Positions 12,671 through 23,889 of a DNA stretch of 64,000 nucleotides are shown piece after piece. The stretch's first letter is position 1. Every line of letters starts with the position of its first letter. Origin of the DNA: Cryptomeria japonica. Its lineage: Eukaryota; Streptophyta; Pinopsida; Cupressales; Cupressaceae. The position numbers were made by a program, and so were the translations under genes. The stretch spans positions 21,144,260 through 21,208,259 of the forward strand of contig NC_081409.1 of the NCBI RefSeq assembly GCF_030272615.1, given 5' to 3'. Below the pieces are notes generated by a model. It saw only the letters and a program-made list of their open reading frames with translations. It was not told where the DNA came from and searched no databases.

Positions 12671-13149
12671 AAACTCTCTACAAACTTTCTGATATCAGTC
12701 TACATCTTTAGCCAAAATTAAAATCTCCTAAAATCTTTGGCTATCTTTCCTAATCAATTCATCCACAAGCATAAATGCTAAATTTTTATGCTGACATATT
12801 GTTCAAATTGTCTCCCTTTATTTTAAATTGGAGGAACTCACCAAGGATTGAGATAAAAACAACCCTTTTTTTGGACAATATTAAGAACCAAATTCTTTAG
12901 CGACATAAAGATATTGTAACCTATCTATTTAGGTACAATTTAAAAAAAAAAAAAAATTAATTTGTCTTGCTATGTAGTTTTGAACATCTCTTTCTATAGA
13001 CCTTTGGCTAGTTGTAACATTCATTTCATTTTGAAGGCTTGTTATATTATTTGGGCAACCTTTAGTGGTATTGTTGACTCTTTTTCTTTGGTTGTATATT
13101 AGCAACATTGCTCCTTTGTAATGTACTTCTTGGTTTGTTGCAATAAAAT
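12671..13149. other. Unannotated AT-rich spacer
   Basis: Nothing recognisable apart from an A run near 12940-12956. Confidence 0.5.
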
Positions 13150-13610
13150 AAATATTAGCTAAAATTTTGAGTTGGAACAATATTATTAATACATGGGCAC
13201 TAATTTGTTACCACCTTAACTTTTGTATATTTTTTAAACTAGTTTTCTAAGTATTGTCTTTAGTGGAAAATTGTATTCTTGATTTTGAAGTGAACTCCAT
13301 GATTAAATGTATTTGATTCAAAGTACTACTACTAATGGAAGGTTAACAAAATTTTGAATACATATCTCATTTAAACATCACCTAGAATTTTGTACTACAT
13401 TTTCTTAAATTGATTTGGTAGATTTTGTCAATAGAGAAAAGTTAAAGTGTTATTTATTTTGAAGGAAAATCCATGATTAAACACAATTGAATCAAATTAG
13501 TACCAATAATGAATAGGTAACCGAAATTCCAATGCTTGACCATTGTAATCATTACCTAAAATATTGTAATACATTTTTTAAAATGGTTTAATATATTTTG
13601 ACAACTATAG
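13150..13610. repeat. Second cluster of the 2.7-3.7-kb tandem-repeat family
   Basis: Blocks beginning 'catcacctagaattttgta' (about 13376) and 'cattacctaaaatattgta' (about 13550) are followed by the same 'ggTTTggTAgattttGTC.ataGAG.AAAgtt' text as at 2868-3690. Spacing here is about 175-190 bp. Confidence 0.55.
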
Positions 13611-15403
13611 TCCGCTACATACTTTGTAAGGATTCATCAATGAATGCTTAAATCAATTACCTTTCGTATTCCTGACAACTATGGGAATTCACCATGGTAT
13701 CATTGAATTTAATTTTATTTGAATTTTAAATAATTTGGAATTAATTTGTGTATAATCTATGTCTTGACGTCCGTCGTTTTAACTGATGGAGATAATCTAA
13801 TTTAGAATTATAGTTGTTATTTTGAACCCCTTAACAAATTGCCCCAAACTTATCCCACTTCCTTCCAAGTAGTTGTTAGTTGTTAGTTGTTGAGATAAGC
13901 ACGGGAAATGTAATTTGCACATTATGGTGTTGCATGGAAAGGCAAATCTTAAGTCATTTTTAGTCATCTAATCAATTAATATTGATCTAAACTAATTCAT
14001 ACTAAAAATCTACTTAAGAAAATCAATACAACATTACTATCACATTCTCATAGGATTATATGAATAAAATTAGAACATACTAGCATATTGTAAGATTATT
14101 TTTTTAATTTATAATCAAAACTACCAACATCAAATTTGATAAGTGTCAAAACTTGCCAACATCAACTTTGATCATAAAACATATGTTAACTTCAAAATAC
14201 TCACATTTCAATTACTATCACAATTAATTAATCTATAATTAAGTTCTTGTTAATATACAATTTATCGTGTTGGTGTGTTTTTTAACACATCATAAGGAAT
14301 CTTCAATTAAAAATAATTTGGACACCACTTTTAGCTGGTTTTAGGTCATGGATTTGTAATACCGTTTGATAGTTTCTTGTATTGTCCATTTGACAATTTC
14401 TTGTATTTTATATCCTATAAACTAGGTGCATAATATGGAGGTTATGTGTAAGATTCTTATAGATATTCAATTACCTTTGAATGACTAGTTAGTGATACTT
14501 CTATTAAAAACTTGCTATGCAAGTATATTGTATTCTTTTGTTTCTTTCTAAATAATAAATTGGGTATCTTTGGAGTGTGCTATTTTTCTTTTGAAAGGAT
14601 TTTCCCCATGTAAATCATTGGTTTTGGTATGGATGGCATTTGTTATATCCTATAAATTAGGTGCATGAGATGGAGGTTATGTGTAAGAGTCTTATAGGTA
14701 TTCAATTACCTTTGGATGTTTAGTTAGTGATACTTCTAAAACCCGATAAAAAATTAACCCGACACTTGCTTAACACATTTTACCCTATACTATTCTAGCA
14801 CATAAATTCATCAAATCATGAATGTTGATAACAATAATGTCAATATCATTAAGAAGAATATAATATTAAAATAATAGTATAAGATTGTAGCGTCATAAAT
14901 TGTTCACCCTTAATTGGGTGGTACAATTTCATGCTTAGGTTAGCACCTGCCTTAGTGTGTTGCATTTTGTATTTTAAATTCCTCTTAAGCATTTAGTTAA
15001 TCAATTTAATTAAATCTAAAATCCTCTTTTATCACTTCACACATCATAAAAATGGGCCCTTAACTATAAGTGCACCCCTCTTTATTTTATCTTTTTAATT
15101 AATTCATTCATCAAAGCCCTAATTATGTCATATTTTGACCTTCAAGGCCTAATTTCATATATCCAAACATCTTGCATCATCGCATCGAGTTGGGGATCGC
15201 CTTATAGTCACGATACCTTACATCCCTAAAAATTTGGAAAAAATTTGGTCAGACCAATGTGGTTCACATCGGCCCCTACTTTTTCTCCTCAAATTTTAGG
15301 ATCATGTTTTGGAAATATTATAATATTTAAAATCAACTTCGTGTAAAATTATATGATTTCTAGGTTGGCCTATGATCAAAAACAAAGTTAGGGTTTTATA
15401 CAT
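13611..15403. other. Intergenic sequence with a 92-bp direct repeat
   Basis: No gene recognised. 14411-14502 and 14646-14737 are diverged direct copies of about 92 bp (starting TATCCTATAAA.TAGGTGCAT and ending TTAGTGATACTTCT), 235 bp apart. Confidence 0.65.
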
Positions 15404-15519
15404 ATAACCTTTCCTTTCCTCATTTGAAAGATCAAACAACTCTAGCAATTGAAGGAGCCTCATAACCTTTCCTTTCCTCATTTGAAAGATCTGACAACTC
15501 TAGCAATTGAAGGAGCCTC
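15404..15519. repeat. Tandem duplication, 58-bp unit x2
   Basis: 15404-15461 and 15462-15519 are adjacent copies (ATAACCTTTCCTTTCCTCAT to GGAGCCTC) differing at about two positions, so the duplication is recent. Confidence 0.9.
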
Positions 15520-15600
15520 TTATGAAGTAAAAATGAAATTTTATGTGAAGTATTCAATTAGAAAATCAAGCTTCTTATCAAGTTTACATCAACCATTTTC

Positions 15601-18005
15601 TATTGAACACTAGATGTCACTGAGAGGGGGGGTTGAATTAGTGATTTCCAAACTTTAACCCTTTTCAAGCCTATGTGTGTAAGCCAATTAATAGATATAG
15701 TGTAAAACAAACATACCAGTTAGACGGGAGAATGACACAAATGCAACCACAAATAAAAGGGATGCCACATAATACCATATGTATGAGGAAAACCCAAGAT
15801 GGGAAAAATCTCAGTGAGAAATGTTGTTGAAGACTACTGCTCTAATCCAGCCTCACAATGAAACATTCGGTTACAACATTTAGGGAACCAACCCAAGGAG
15901 TACCACTCCTACTTTAGGGCACCAACCCAAGGAGCACCGAGCTCCAACTCAGTGATCTGCAATAAACATATATTAGATACAAAAGTAATATCTCTGTTAC
16001 AAAAGAACTTTGTAACTCTTATGCAAATCTCTCCATCGGTTCTCCTCTCTTCAATCCTATGTCAATTCTCTACTCACCTTCTCACTCTAGCAACCTTATC
16101 TCCTATTGAAACTAGCTCTATGTTGCAACCATACTAGTTCAACATCTTCTCTTTGTTGGTTTTGCTTCCTCTCTATCACATTGTTTCTAGACACCACCGG
16201 TCTTCTTCACTTTGTCAATTGTCTGCTATCTAATCACTGTCGATTCTCATCTTACCGGTTCTTCACTGCAATCTTCTAGGTCGGTTCAATCACCACCGAT
16301 GCACTCCTCTGTCAAGCTTAATGGAAGACTACCGGTTAACTCACTCATGTCAGTTGAACTCTTCTAACCGATTCTCTCTCTCACACTCAGTCTCTTCTCT
16401 GATTGTCATTGAGCACTTGACTGATTGGATTTCTTTACTATCCTTCCTCTCTCATGCATCAACACCAACTACATCTTTGGCTCGCACTCTTATAGCTTGA
16501 TTTTCCTGCCTAAACTTGAGTTTAAAAACTTACATGCTAGGGTTTCCACCATGCACTGAATCTGCATGCGATCTAATCTCTGATCATCGTGACATGTCAT
16601 ATCCAATATGATATCATGTCCTTGATAAATGTTAGACACTCAATCAATGAGCATCACCCAACTGTTTACCTTGTGAACCACGTCTTCTCTCTTTTTGTCG
16701 TTTATAGCCTGATTTTTGGCCTTTTTTTCAGATCAATCACGTGTGTGATGTGGTTTCCTTCATCATCTTTGATCTGCAAGATCAGTTTATATTGGATATC
16801 TTTTATTTCCTTGATATCAAGCCACAATCCTCTACCTTCATTCCTCAAGCTTCACAGTCGTCATAAAAGTTGGACCAGATGCCAACAACTTTACCGACTC
16901 ACTACAGCGACCTGTGCATGCGTGCCACTTCACCTCCACGTGGTTCCTTTATTGGCATCTACCTTTGCTAGGTTGGTTATGTCAGTTTGGATAGGATCAT
17001 TGACCAACCACACACCCGGGTTCATCTACTAGTTCACAAACCCTATTGGTTATACCCTAACTGGTCTGCCTTCAACCTTGCACTTTGCTTCTCTTTCGAT
17101 GGAGTACCTAACTAAAACGGTTAGCACACATGCCAACCTACCTCATGCACATTTTCATTAGATGGGAGCCTTTTGCATCTATACTTTTCTAGCATTACCG
17201 GCGGATATACTTACTGGTAAACACCTTGATGACATCGTGTCATCAGCCTTCACCAATCTCCATATGTCTTCTTCTACACAAACTTGCCTTCTTCATCTAT
17301 AGACCAGTTCTCCTATCAATAAGTTTGTCATAGTGACAAACATATCCTTCAATCTTTGTACCAAAAACTCATCATTGTCTACGCAGCTAATCTAGTGCAT
17401 ATCCCTGATCTCATGCACCTAAGGCAACCTAGTGTTTCACCAATTGATCTAGTGTGAGCTTTCAAACACTTGCCTTTAACTCTTTTACCTTATCTCCGAG
17501 AACTATGATGCATTCCATGCATAATAGGAGATAAGCTCCACTTACCGGTGGGAGTGAATCCTTGTCATCTTCATCCTGCAATGCACCAATGTAGCTTCCC
17601 TATTTGATCAGCATATCTTCAAACAGGCATATGTGAACCGGTTGGGCACATTCACTATCAGTCATCTCTTCAAATGGTGAATACATCTTTATCTGGTGGG
17701 AATACTGCAATTTTACATCCACACAACACACTGGTGGCCTACCCATACTTCACCTCTGGTGTTGATGTGATTTTGGTAGCATTCTCCCTCTTCATTACAA
17801 TCAATAGCCCAACATATTTCCCTCTTACAGATGTCATCATTTACCAATTATTATATCATACCGGTCTTATATCCATATATTTAACACAAGTCAAACACTA
17901 ACTTGTGTACTGGTGACTCCAATGGGAATTGTGTTGAATGACACACTCTTCCTTACCGGATAACATCCTATAGCAGTTGACATCAATGACAACACAAATC
18001 CAACA
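15601..18005 (-). mobile_element. Solo LTR of a Copia element
   Basis: The 2405-bp segment is flanked by the same 5 bp, TTTTC, at 15596-15600 and 18006-18010. Read on the minus strand it opens TGTTGGATTTGTGTTGTCAT, much like the LTR of the complete Copia element at 43041, and contains ATTGATGTCAAC as that LTR does. Near its other end it has the C-run followed by CTCTCAGT that also precedes the end of that LTR. It ends CAATA where CAACA would complete the terminal inverted repeat, a single transition. It is rich in ACCGGT/CCGGTT motifs, like the 43-kb LTRs. No primer site or polypurine tract adjoins either end, so it is a recombined single LTR. Short ORFs inside it (for example 16589-17032) are not genes. 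Confidence 0.8.
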
Positions 18006-19079
18006 TTTTCATCATCAATTGAAGCTTTGATGATATTGAATAATAATAGGAAATCACCAACTATTGAATGGCTCGTACCTCTCCCTTAGGGTTTGGTATG
18101 ATTTCATGTTATTTTTGTCTTTGTATGAGTTTAACAATACTTATTTTTAGATCTACATTTTTGCTTTGGATCCACTTTTATATTTGTGATTTGAAGCATT
18201 CTCATTTACATCATGTTCATTTAGGATTGTATGCTCATATCATAGGATAGAACTCTTATTCTTACATTTTAGCACATTTAGGATCTTATACACACATAAG
18301 GTTCTTGCACATATTTTTTTAATACATTATTTGCTATTGTGGAGGTAAAAATCACCAAAACAAGGGGTTTGAATAAGGTAAAACACTATATAGCCACCCA
18401 AACACCATTTTCAGGTTGCAGGTGCAGGTACAGGAATCTGATGGAGGCACGATCTTTCAGAAAGACAAAACTCACAAGTGCAGTCCCAGATCCAAAAACA
18501 TGCCCCAAAACACTAGGACCAAGGTGCCTAGCACCCTAGTCCTCATCATTTTTCTAGAATTTTTAACAGTTCAACTTGCAAGGATCTTAATCTATAGTTT
18601 TTTAGGATTCTATCTCAGTGCGGTATTAGGTACCAAGGCACCTAGCACCCTAGTCCTGCTCAGTCAGGCTCAAATTTTGGTGACAAGTGCACGTCTAAGT
18701 TTAATTTCTTGTTCTATACTGTGTATTTTAGTGTCAGATCTAGATTTTTATGTATTTCAATTTACATATGCACTTTTAGTCATCTCCCTAGCTTACTTTA
18801 TCATATGATTACATTTTACACATCTCCTCTTCATAGAAGCAAACAAATATAAACCCTAAAGATATTCCTTGACTCTCTCTTACAAGAAGTAGTCAAAGTT
18901 AATCATCTCCTTAGGCTCTTTTGTATTCCAATGTGTTCATGAGAGTGGGATTAGGTCTTAGTTTACTAGATTCCATTTTCATCCTACACAAAGATCAATC
19001 ATTTGGAAGTGTGACTAAATTAACTTGACCTAAATTGCAAGAACCTAGTCCCAAAGAGGAAAGATTAAACTATGGAATT
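18006..19079. other. Intergenic sequence with a duplicated 26-bp motif
   Basis: 18518-18543 and 18632-18657 are near-identical (ACCAAGG..CCTAGCACCC, two differences), each partly palindromic. The 130-codon ORF at 18416-18808 covers both and has no recognisable domain; its C-terminus is merely hydrophobic. Confidence 0.4.
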
Positions 19080-20075
19080 CATGTTGAATAAATATTTACA
19101 ATTAAGTGTTTGGTATAAGGATGCGACTCTTTAAGTCTAGTGATATTATCAAATATAGAAAGGGAAATGAAGCCACTTAAACTATTGGAGTTGAGCCAAA
19201 GGCTTCTTATGTTAACAAGATTTGAAATTGTAGATATAATCATATCATTTGGTTCATTGGAATAAAGGTGAAGAATAATGAGGCAATAAAGTATGTCCAA
19301 TGAAGGTGGGATTACCCCAGTTGACATGTTGTAGGATAGCTAGACCAATTCAACAAGTTTAGAGAGATTGAACATGGAGAGAGGAATCTCAACTTCAATA
19401 GAGGTATCATACAGATCAAGTCACTTCAAGGATGACACATTCCCTATAGCAGATGGAATCTTACCATCAATTTTGGTATCTAAGAGAATAAGATCCTTCA
19501 AGGATAATATATTCCCTATAGCATCTGGAATCTCACCTTTGATAGAAGTATCATACATATAAAGATTATCCAAGTATAACACATTCCCTATAGAAAATGG
19601 CATCTCACCTTCAATTTTGATATTTGAGAGAAGAAGATCCTTCAAAGATGACATATTCCCTATAGCAGTTGGAATCTCACCTTCAATTTTGGTCACTAAT
19701 AGATCAAGATTTTGCAAAGACAACAAATTCCCTATGGAATTTGGAATCTTACCTTCAATTCTTGTTTGTGAATCTTGTACATTTAAAAGAAAAAAATATA
19801 GTCATGCATAAAGTAGAAACATCATTTCAATTCTTCTTTATGGAATTTCAAGAATTTTATCCTAATATCATTCCATCTCCATGCATCTCAAAGGTATGAA
19901 CATGATAAACAATCTCCACTATTAGTTGACATGAGTTTTCCCTAGTCCATGAAGAATTGATATTGTTGCTTTTGATTTTAGGAATGTATACTTGCCAATC
20001 AACATTTTGGTAATTAACGGTGTGATGCAAAATTTTGATTGAAAAAAATAGCACTGTTGAAACAAAAGTAATCAT
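19080..20075 (-). pseudogene. Leucine-rich-repeat receptor-like gene relic
   Basis: The clearest part, 19726-19421, translates into about four 24-residue plant-type LRRs with the pattern IGNxxSLKDLxLxxTKIxGEIPxA. A more diverged LRR (NLVNIRSLWLNSNSLSGFI) follows at about 19230-19160. Upstream at 20075-19857 a hydrophobic start and 'SSWTRENSCQ' resemble the N-terminal LRR cap of receptor-like proteins, where SSW and a Cys pair are usual. Stops and frame changes separate the pieces, and no transmembrane or kinase part is present. Such proteins act at the plasma membrane in peptide or pathogen perception; this copy cannot. The 72-bp period is also visible as a DNA tandem repeat. Confidence 0.7.
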
Positions 20076-20724
20076 ATCTAATATGCACCATTCATTATCC
20101 TAGTTTAGACCCACAAATGCATAAATGACATAGGCCACTTCTATGCGTGTGTATATGAACCAAACACTTTAAAATTATAGGTTGATGGTTTCATCCATTT
20201 TTGACCATTATGATTCAATTAGATTGTAATTTATTCCACATTACAAGCTACGTTAGTGTATTTAAGCACTAGGGTATGTGCAAGATCATGGGGGGCCAAA
20301 AAGTGGCAATGGAGAAAAAAATGCATTTTAAACCTTTCCAAACACGCCAAAATCCACTTTGACTTTTTGTTTGGGTCGGCCAAAAATTTGAATTTGGTTT
20401 GGTAATACCAAACCAAATCGGATATCTATTAGTATTAGATATCCAATTTGTGATGTCAATATTATGATGTCATACTTTTTCAAATCGGATATCCATTTTT
20501 CTCAACATAAAAAATATAGTTTAGTAAAATGGGCATAAGTTTTAGGTTTCTTATCGAAATTTTGATTTTTTAGAGGTGTTGGAAAGGTAATTCAGAGACA
20601 TATAAAATGGATGAGGTAGTTTGATGATATTATAGACTAGAAATTAATTATAATCATTTGAATTTAGTCCTTCAATTAAAAAACTTTAAATACTCATAAA
20701 TTTTGCATACAAAGTCTCATTTTT
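20076..20724. other. Unannotated spacer
   Basis: No gene or element seen. It contains three close copies of 'aaatcggatatcca/ctatt' around 20414-20500. Confidence 0.45.
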
Positions 20725-21384
20725 TTGTATCACTTGTCTATCTATACTTATATAATATATTTTATATATCTCTTTCTTTTCTACTTATGTCACTTATTTT
20801 CTCATCCCATCTACATAAATAATTTTCCATATTACATCGATCTCTGCATATATCTCCATCTTTCTATTCCTATCTCTCCCTCTCCCACTCCTTCATTGTC
20901 ACTCCTTATTTCTATATTTCAATCTAATAATCTCTCTTCTCTCTATTTATCTCCCTCCTCTACGTTATCCTACCTATACTTATATATTACTTGTCTCTGT
21001 CACCTCCTTTCTCTCCCTATCTTTTCCCCTCTATCTCTATATCCCTATAGATCTATCTTCATGTATATTTATATCTCATTATCTCTAAATCTCACTTATT
21101 CACTCCATCTCTCCCTCCATTTGTCTTACTCTCTCCATCACTTTCTATCCATATCTATCTCTATCTCCATCTTCACATCTCCATCTCTTTCCCTATCAAT
21201 CTCTATCTCCATCTTCACATCTCCATCTCTTTCCCTATCAATCTCTCTTTTTATATGTTCCTCTATCTTTATATATCTTCCTCTATACATGATTAATCTA
21301 CTTCTATGTCTCTTCCTCTATAACCCTCTTGAAGTATCTTTCCCTTTCTCTACCTTTATCTCTTTATTTAATCATTTACTTCTA
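20725..21384. repeat. Pyrimidine-rich low-complexity tract
   Basis: Degenerate TCTATC/CTCCAT repeats. At about 21156-21245 a 42-bp unit (CTATCTCCATCTTCACATCT...) is repeated almost exactly. The 225-codon ORF over it, Ser/Leu/Ile/Tyr-rich, is a composition artefact. The tract ends at the 5' LTR of the chromovirus. Confidence 0.8.
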
Positions 21385-22774
21385 TGTCTTAGACATGTTT
21401 GAAAATTCGTATGTGATGACTTGGAATAGGTCTTATAGGTTGGAGAGACCAAAAGTGCAAAAATCACAAAGTTGCAAAAAGTTGTCATGACAACTTTTGA
21501 AAGTTGTCATGACAACTTTTGTCCTGAATTGGTTAGCGCTGGAGTTAGGGTTTGTTCAATGCCCTAGGAGGACTCCACACATGGGAAATCTCTAAATACC
21601 CTCTCTTTCTCATTTGCCAATGTTAGAGAAGTGTGTGATGTAAGTTCAACAATTGAAACTACTCATTTTCAGTCTTGTTGACAACATTTTGGTTTGATTT
21701 CACTCATTTTGCAATTGAATATGGATTGAATCCATTGATTCAGAAATGGATTGAGTTAATCTTATGTGTTATTGTGTTGTTGGTTCAATTTAGAGTTTTG
21801 TAAATACTGTTCATTGGTGTTTTCTTGCTTAAGTTTGCAAGCAGCCAGTTTTGGCTTGTATATAGCAGTTTTCTAGTAAATATGATTGCCCCATGAGTTT
21901 CAAACGTGCTGAAATCATGGATAGTTGGGACATGATAGGAAACCACCTATACATTCTACATATGCAGGTTCAAGTTCTGGAGAAGAGTTTAAGTATGACT
22001 GTCACCTTGTTCTAGACGAGTCCACGAGCAACCAGGCTAGAGGAAATAAGGTGAAAATGAAGTGCTAAGTGCAGGGGTGTGTGCCAAATCACCATTTCAG
22101 AGTTTGGAGGGGTCCATGGAGTTGGGACAGAGTTTTCCATGCAAGGAGGAGATTTTACAAAGCTATTTGATGCCAAAACCCCAACTTGTTCATTCACTGC
22201 TCGTTAAAGGCCTCGTAAACCATTCAAAACCCTCATTTTTGGGTTAGTACATTGTACGGTGAAACCAGGGGCCAAAACCAAAAAAATCCTTTAGTGCTAG
22301 GTGTATCTTTGAAGAAAATCCAAACTTATTTTGGGGTTTTTTGCATCATTTTCCTTCAAGCCCTAGAAAACCGGATTTGGAGGCCTAATCGGGGCTCATT
22401 CCTTGTAGCCCTTTTCTAGGCAAGATTTTGAAATCGGTAAGAAACCTAATGATTGCAAACAACTAATGGACCCTAAATGCATTCAAAACATGTTAGAAGA
22501 TACCTGCACACCTCTACATCATCCCACAATAGCAGTCAGTCAGTTTGACAAGTTGAAGCCAAGAGGCCAGAATTGAGCACCTGAGGAGCATTGTGAATTG
22601 ATAGGGTTCCTAACCAAAACACCAAAAGAAAACACCTTAGAATGGTCAAGAATAAAGCCCTAGAAGATATTGAGAAGGAATTGGAGGTATAGAGTGCAAC
22701 TAGGCCTGGTAAGTTGGTGGAATTGAGCAACACCAACTAGGTGAAGTGTTGAGCAGGCTTGGTAAACCCCATCA
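21385..22774 (+). repeat. 5' LTR of the chromovirus
   Basis: Starts TGTCTTAGACATG and ends ACCCCATCA, three bases before the primer-binding site. It corresponds to 26796-28138 over almost its full length. Where the 3' copy has TATAAATA, this copy has TCTAAATA (about 21590-21597), so its promoter is probably weakened. It carries two copies of the GTTGTCATGACAAC palindrome near 21477-21519. Confidence 0.9.
21477..21519. repeat. Duplicated perfect palindrome in the 5' LTR
   Basis: 21477-21498 is a 22-bp perfect palindrome (AAAAGTTGTCA plus its reverse complement). 21500-21519 is a second, 20-bp copy. The 3' LTR has a single 24-bp version at 26887-26910. Confidence 0.97.
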
Positions 22775-22777
22775 AAT

Positions 22778-22790
22778 TGGTATCAAAGCC
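22778..22790 (+). other. Primer-binding site, initiator Met-tRNA type
   Basis: TGGTATCAAAGCC, one mismatch from the TGGTATCAGAGCC complementary to the 3' end of plant initiator tRNA-Met, three bases after the LTR end. Confidence 0.85.
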
Positions 22791-22812
22791 TATAAGATTT
22801 GGGTGAAAAGAG

Positions 22813-23889
22813 TTGATGTCCTCAGTGGAATATGTAAGAGACAAAATCATGGTGACCAATGCAGAGTTGGCAAGGAAAGTGGATGATCAGGAGGAAGAGA
22901 ATAGACTCCTGAAAGAGAAATTGATTGAATTGGAGAGTAAGCTTGGTGCAATTGAAACTAAGGCTGATGAAGTGTTGGTAAAGGTTGAAGGAGCAGAAGG
23001 GAAGGGTAAAGAAGTGTTAGAGATAGACAAAGTGCCTGAACCAGATCTTGTCCTAGAGAAAGAACCTTTCCTAAAGGTGTTGAAAGCCTTGAGTGGTAAA
23101 TCACTAGAAGGATTGCCATTGTTCATTGGTAAGATGGAGGCAGAAGTGGTCATAGAATGGATAGAACATATGGAGAGCCACTTTGAATATGAAGGTATAA
23201 TTGAAGCCCAGAGAGTCATGGTAGACAAGTCCAGGATGAGAGGAGTTGCTCTCACATGGTGTCAATTTGTAAAAGATGAGAGGAAGAAAATGGATGAAGC
23301 ACCCATCTCTTCTTGGAAAGGGTGCTAGTAAAAATTAAAGAAGTCTACCTCCCTGATGACTATGAAGTGCAAATTCATAGGAAGAGACAAAATTTAAGAC
23401 AAAAAGACCTTGATGTTAGTAGCTACACAGAGGAGTTTCACAAACTTAGCCTTAGATCTCATGTGGTGGAAGAAGAGAGTCTCAAGGTTGCTAGGTACCT
23501 AAATGGTCTACGGTGGAACATCCAAGAAGAAATCAGCCTAATGAGCCCAAAAATAGTCCATCAAACCTTTCAACTTGCCCTTAAGGTGGAGGAAAAACTG
23601 AAAAGAAAACATGACTCAAGCAGCAATAGAGGCCATAGGGGAGGCTTTGGAGGAAGAAGTATTGAACAAAGAACACAAGGTGAGTCGAAACTCATAGAGC
23701 AGCAAGAGAGTGGCACTAGTAGAGGAGGATTCAACTAAGGAAGGGGATCAAATAGTCGTTCCAAGGGAAGATGTAGTGGACAAGGTAGAGGTTCCTCATA
23801 TTTTGCAACAATGAAGTGATACCATTGTAACCAACTTGGCCATCCAGCATATAGGTGTCCAGAGAAGGGATCATCATCACAAGGTAGTG
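22813..23889 (+). pseudogene. gag of the chromovirus (broken)
   Basis: The coding text starts at the ATG at 22816 (the codon before it is TTG) with a predicted coiled coil (about residues 20-60). A capsid-like region follows (PLFIGKMEAEVVIEWIEHME; later YTEEFHKLSL, VARYLNGLR), then a basic Gly/Arg stretch and a CCHC zinc knuckle. Breaks seen: a frameshift near 23315-23330, a TAA at about 23736, and a TGA at 23817-23819 exactly where the first Cys of the knuckle should be (then YHCNQLGHPAYRC). Gag would form the cytoplasmic particle that packages element RNA. Confidence 0.85.

Noticed and set aside
16589-17032. 147-codon plus-strand ORF
   Set aside because: Lies within the solo LTR on the opposite strand, with no domain.
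18416-18808. 130-codon ORF with hydrophobic C-terminus
   Set aside because: Contains a duplicated DNA motif, no known domain and no supporting context.
20725-21402. 225-codon plus-strand ORF
   Set aside because: Ser/Leu/Ile/Tyr repeats encoded by a pyrimidine-rich simple repeat that ends in an LTR.
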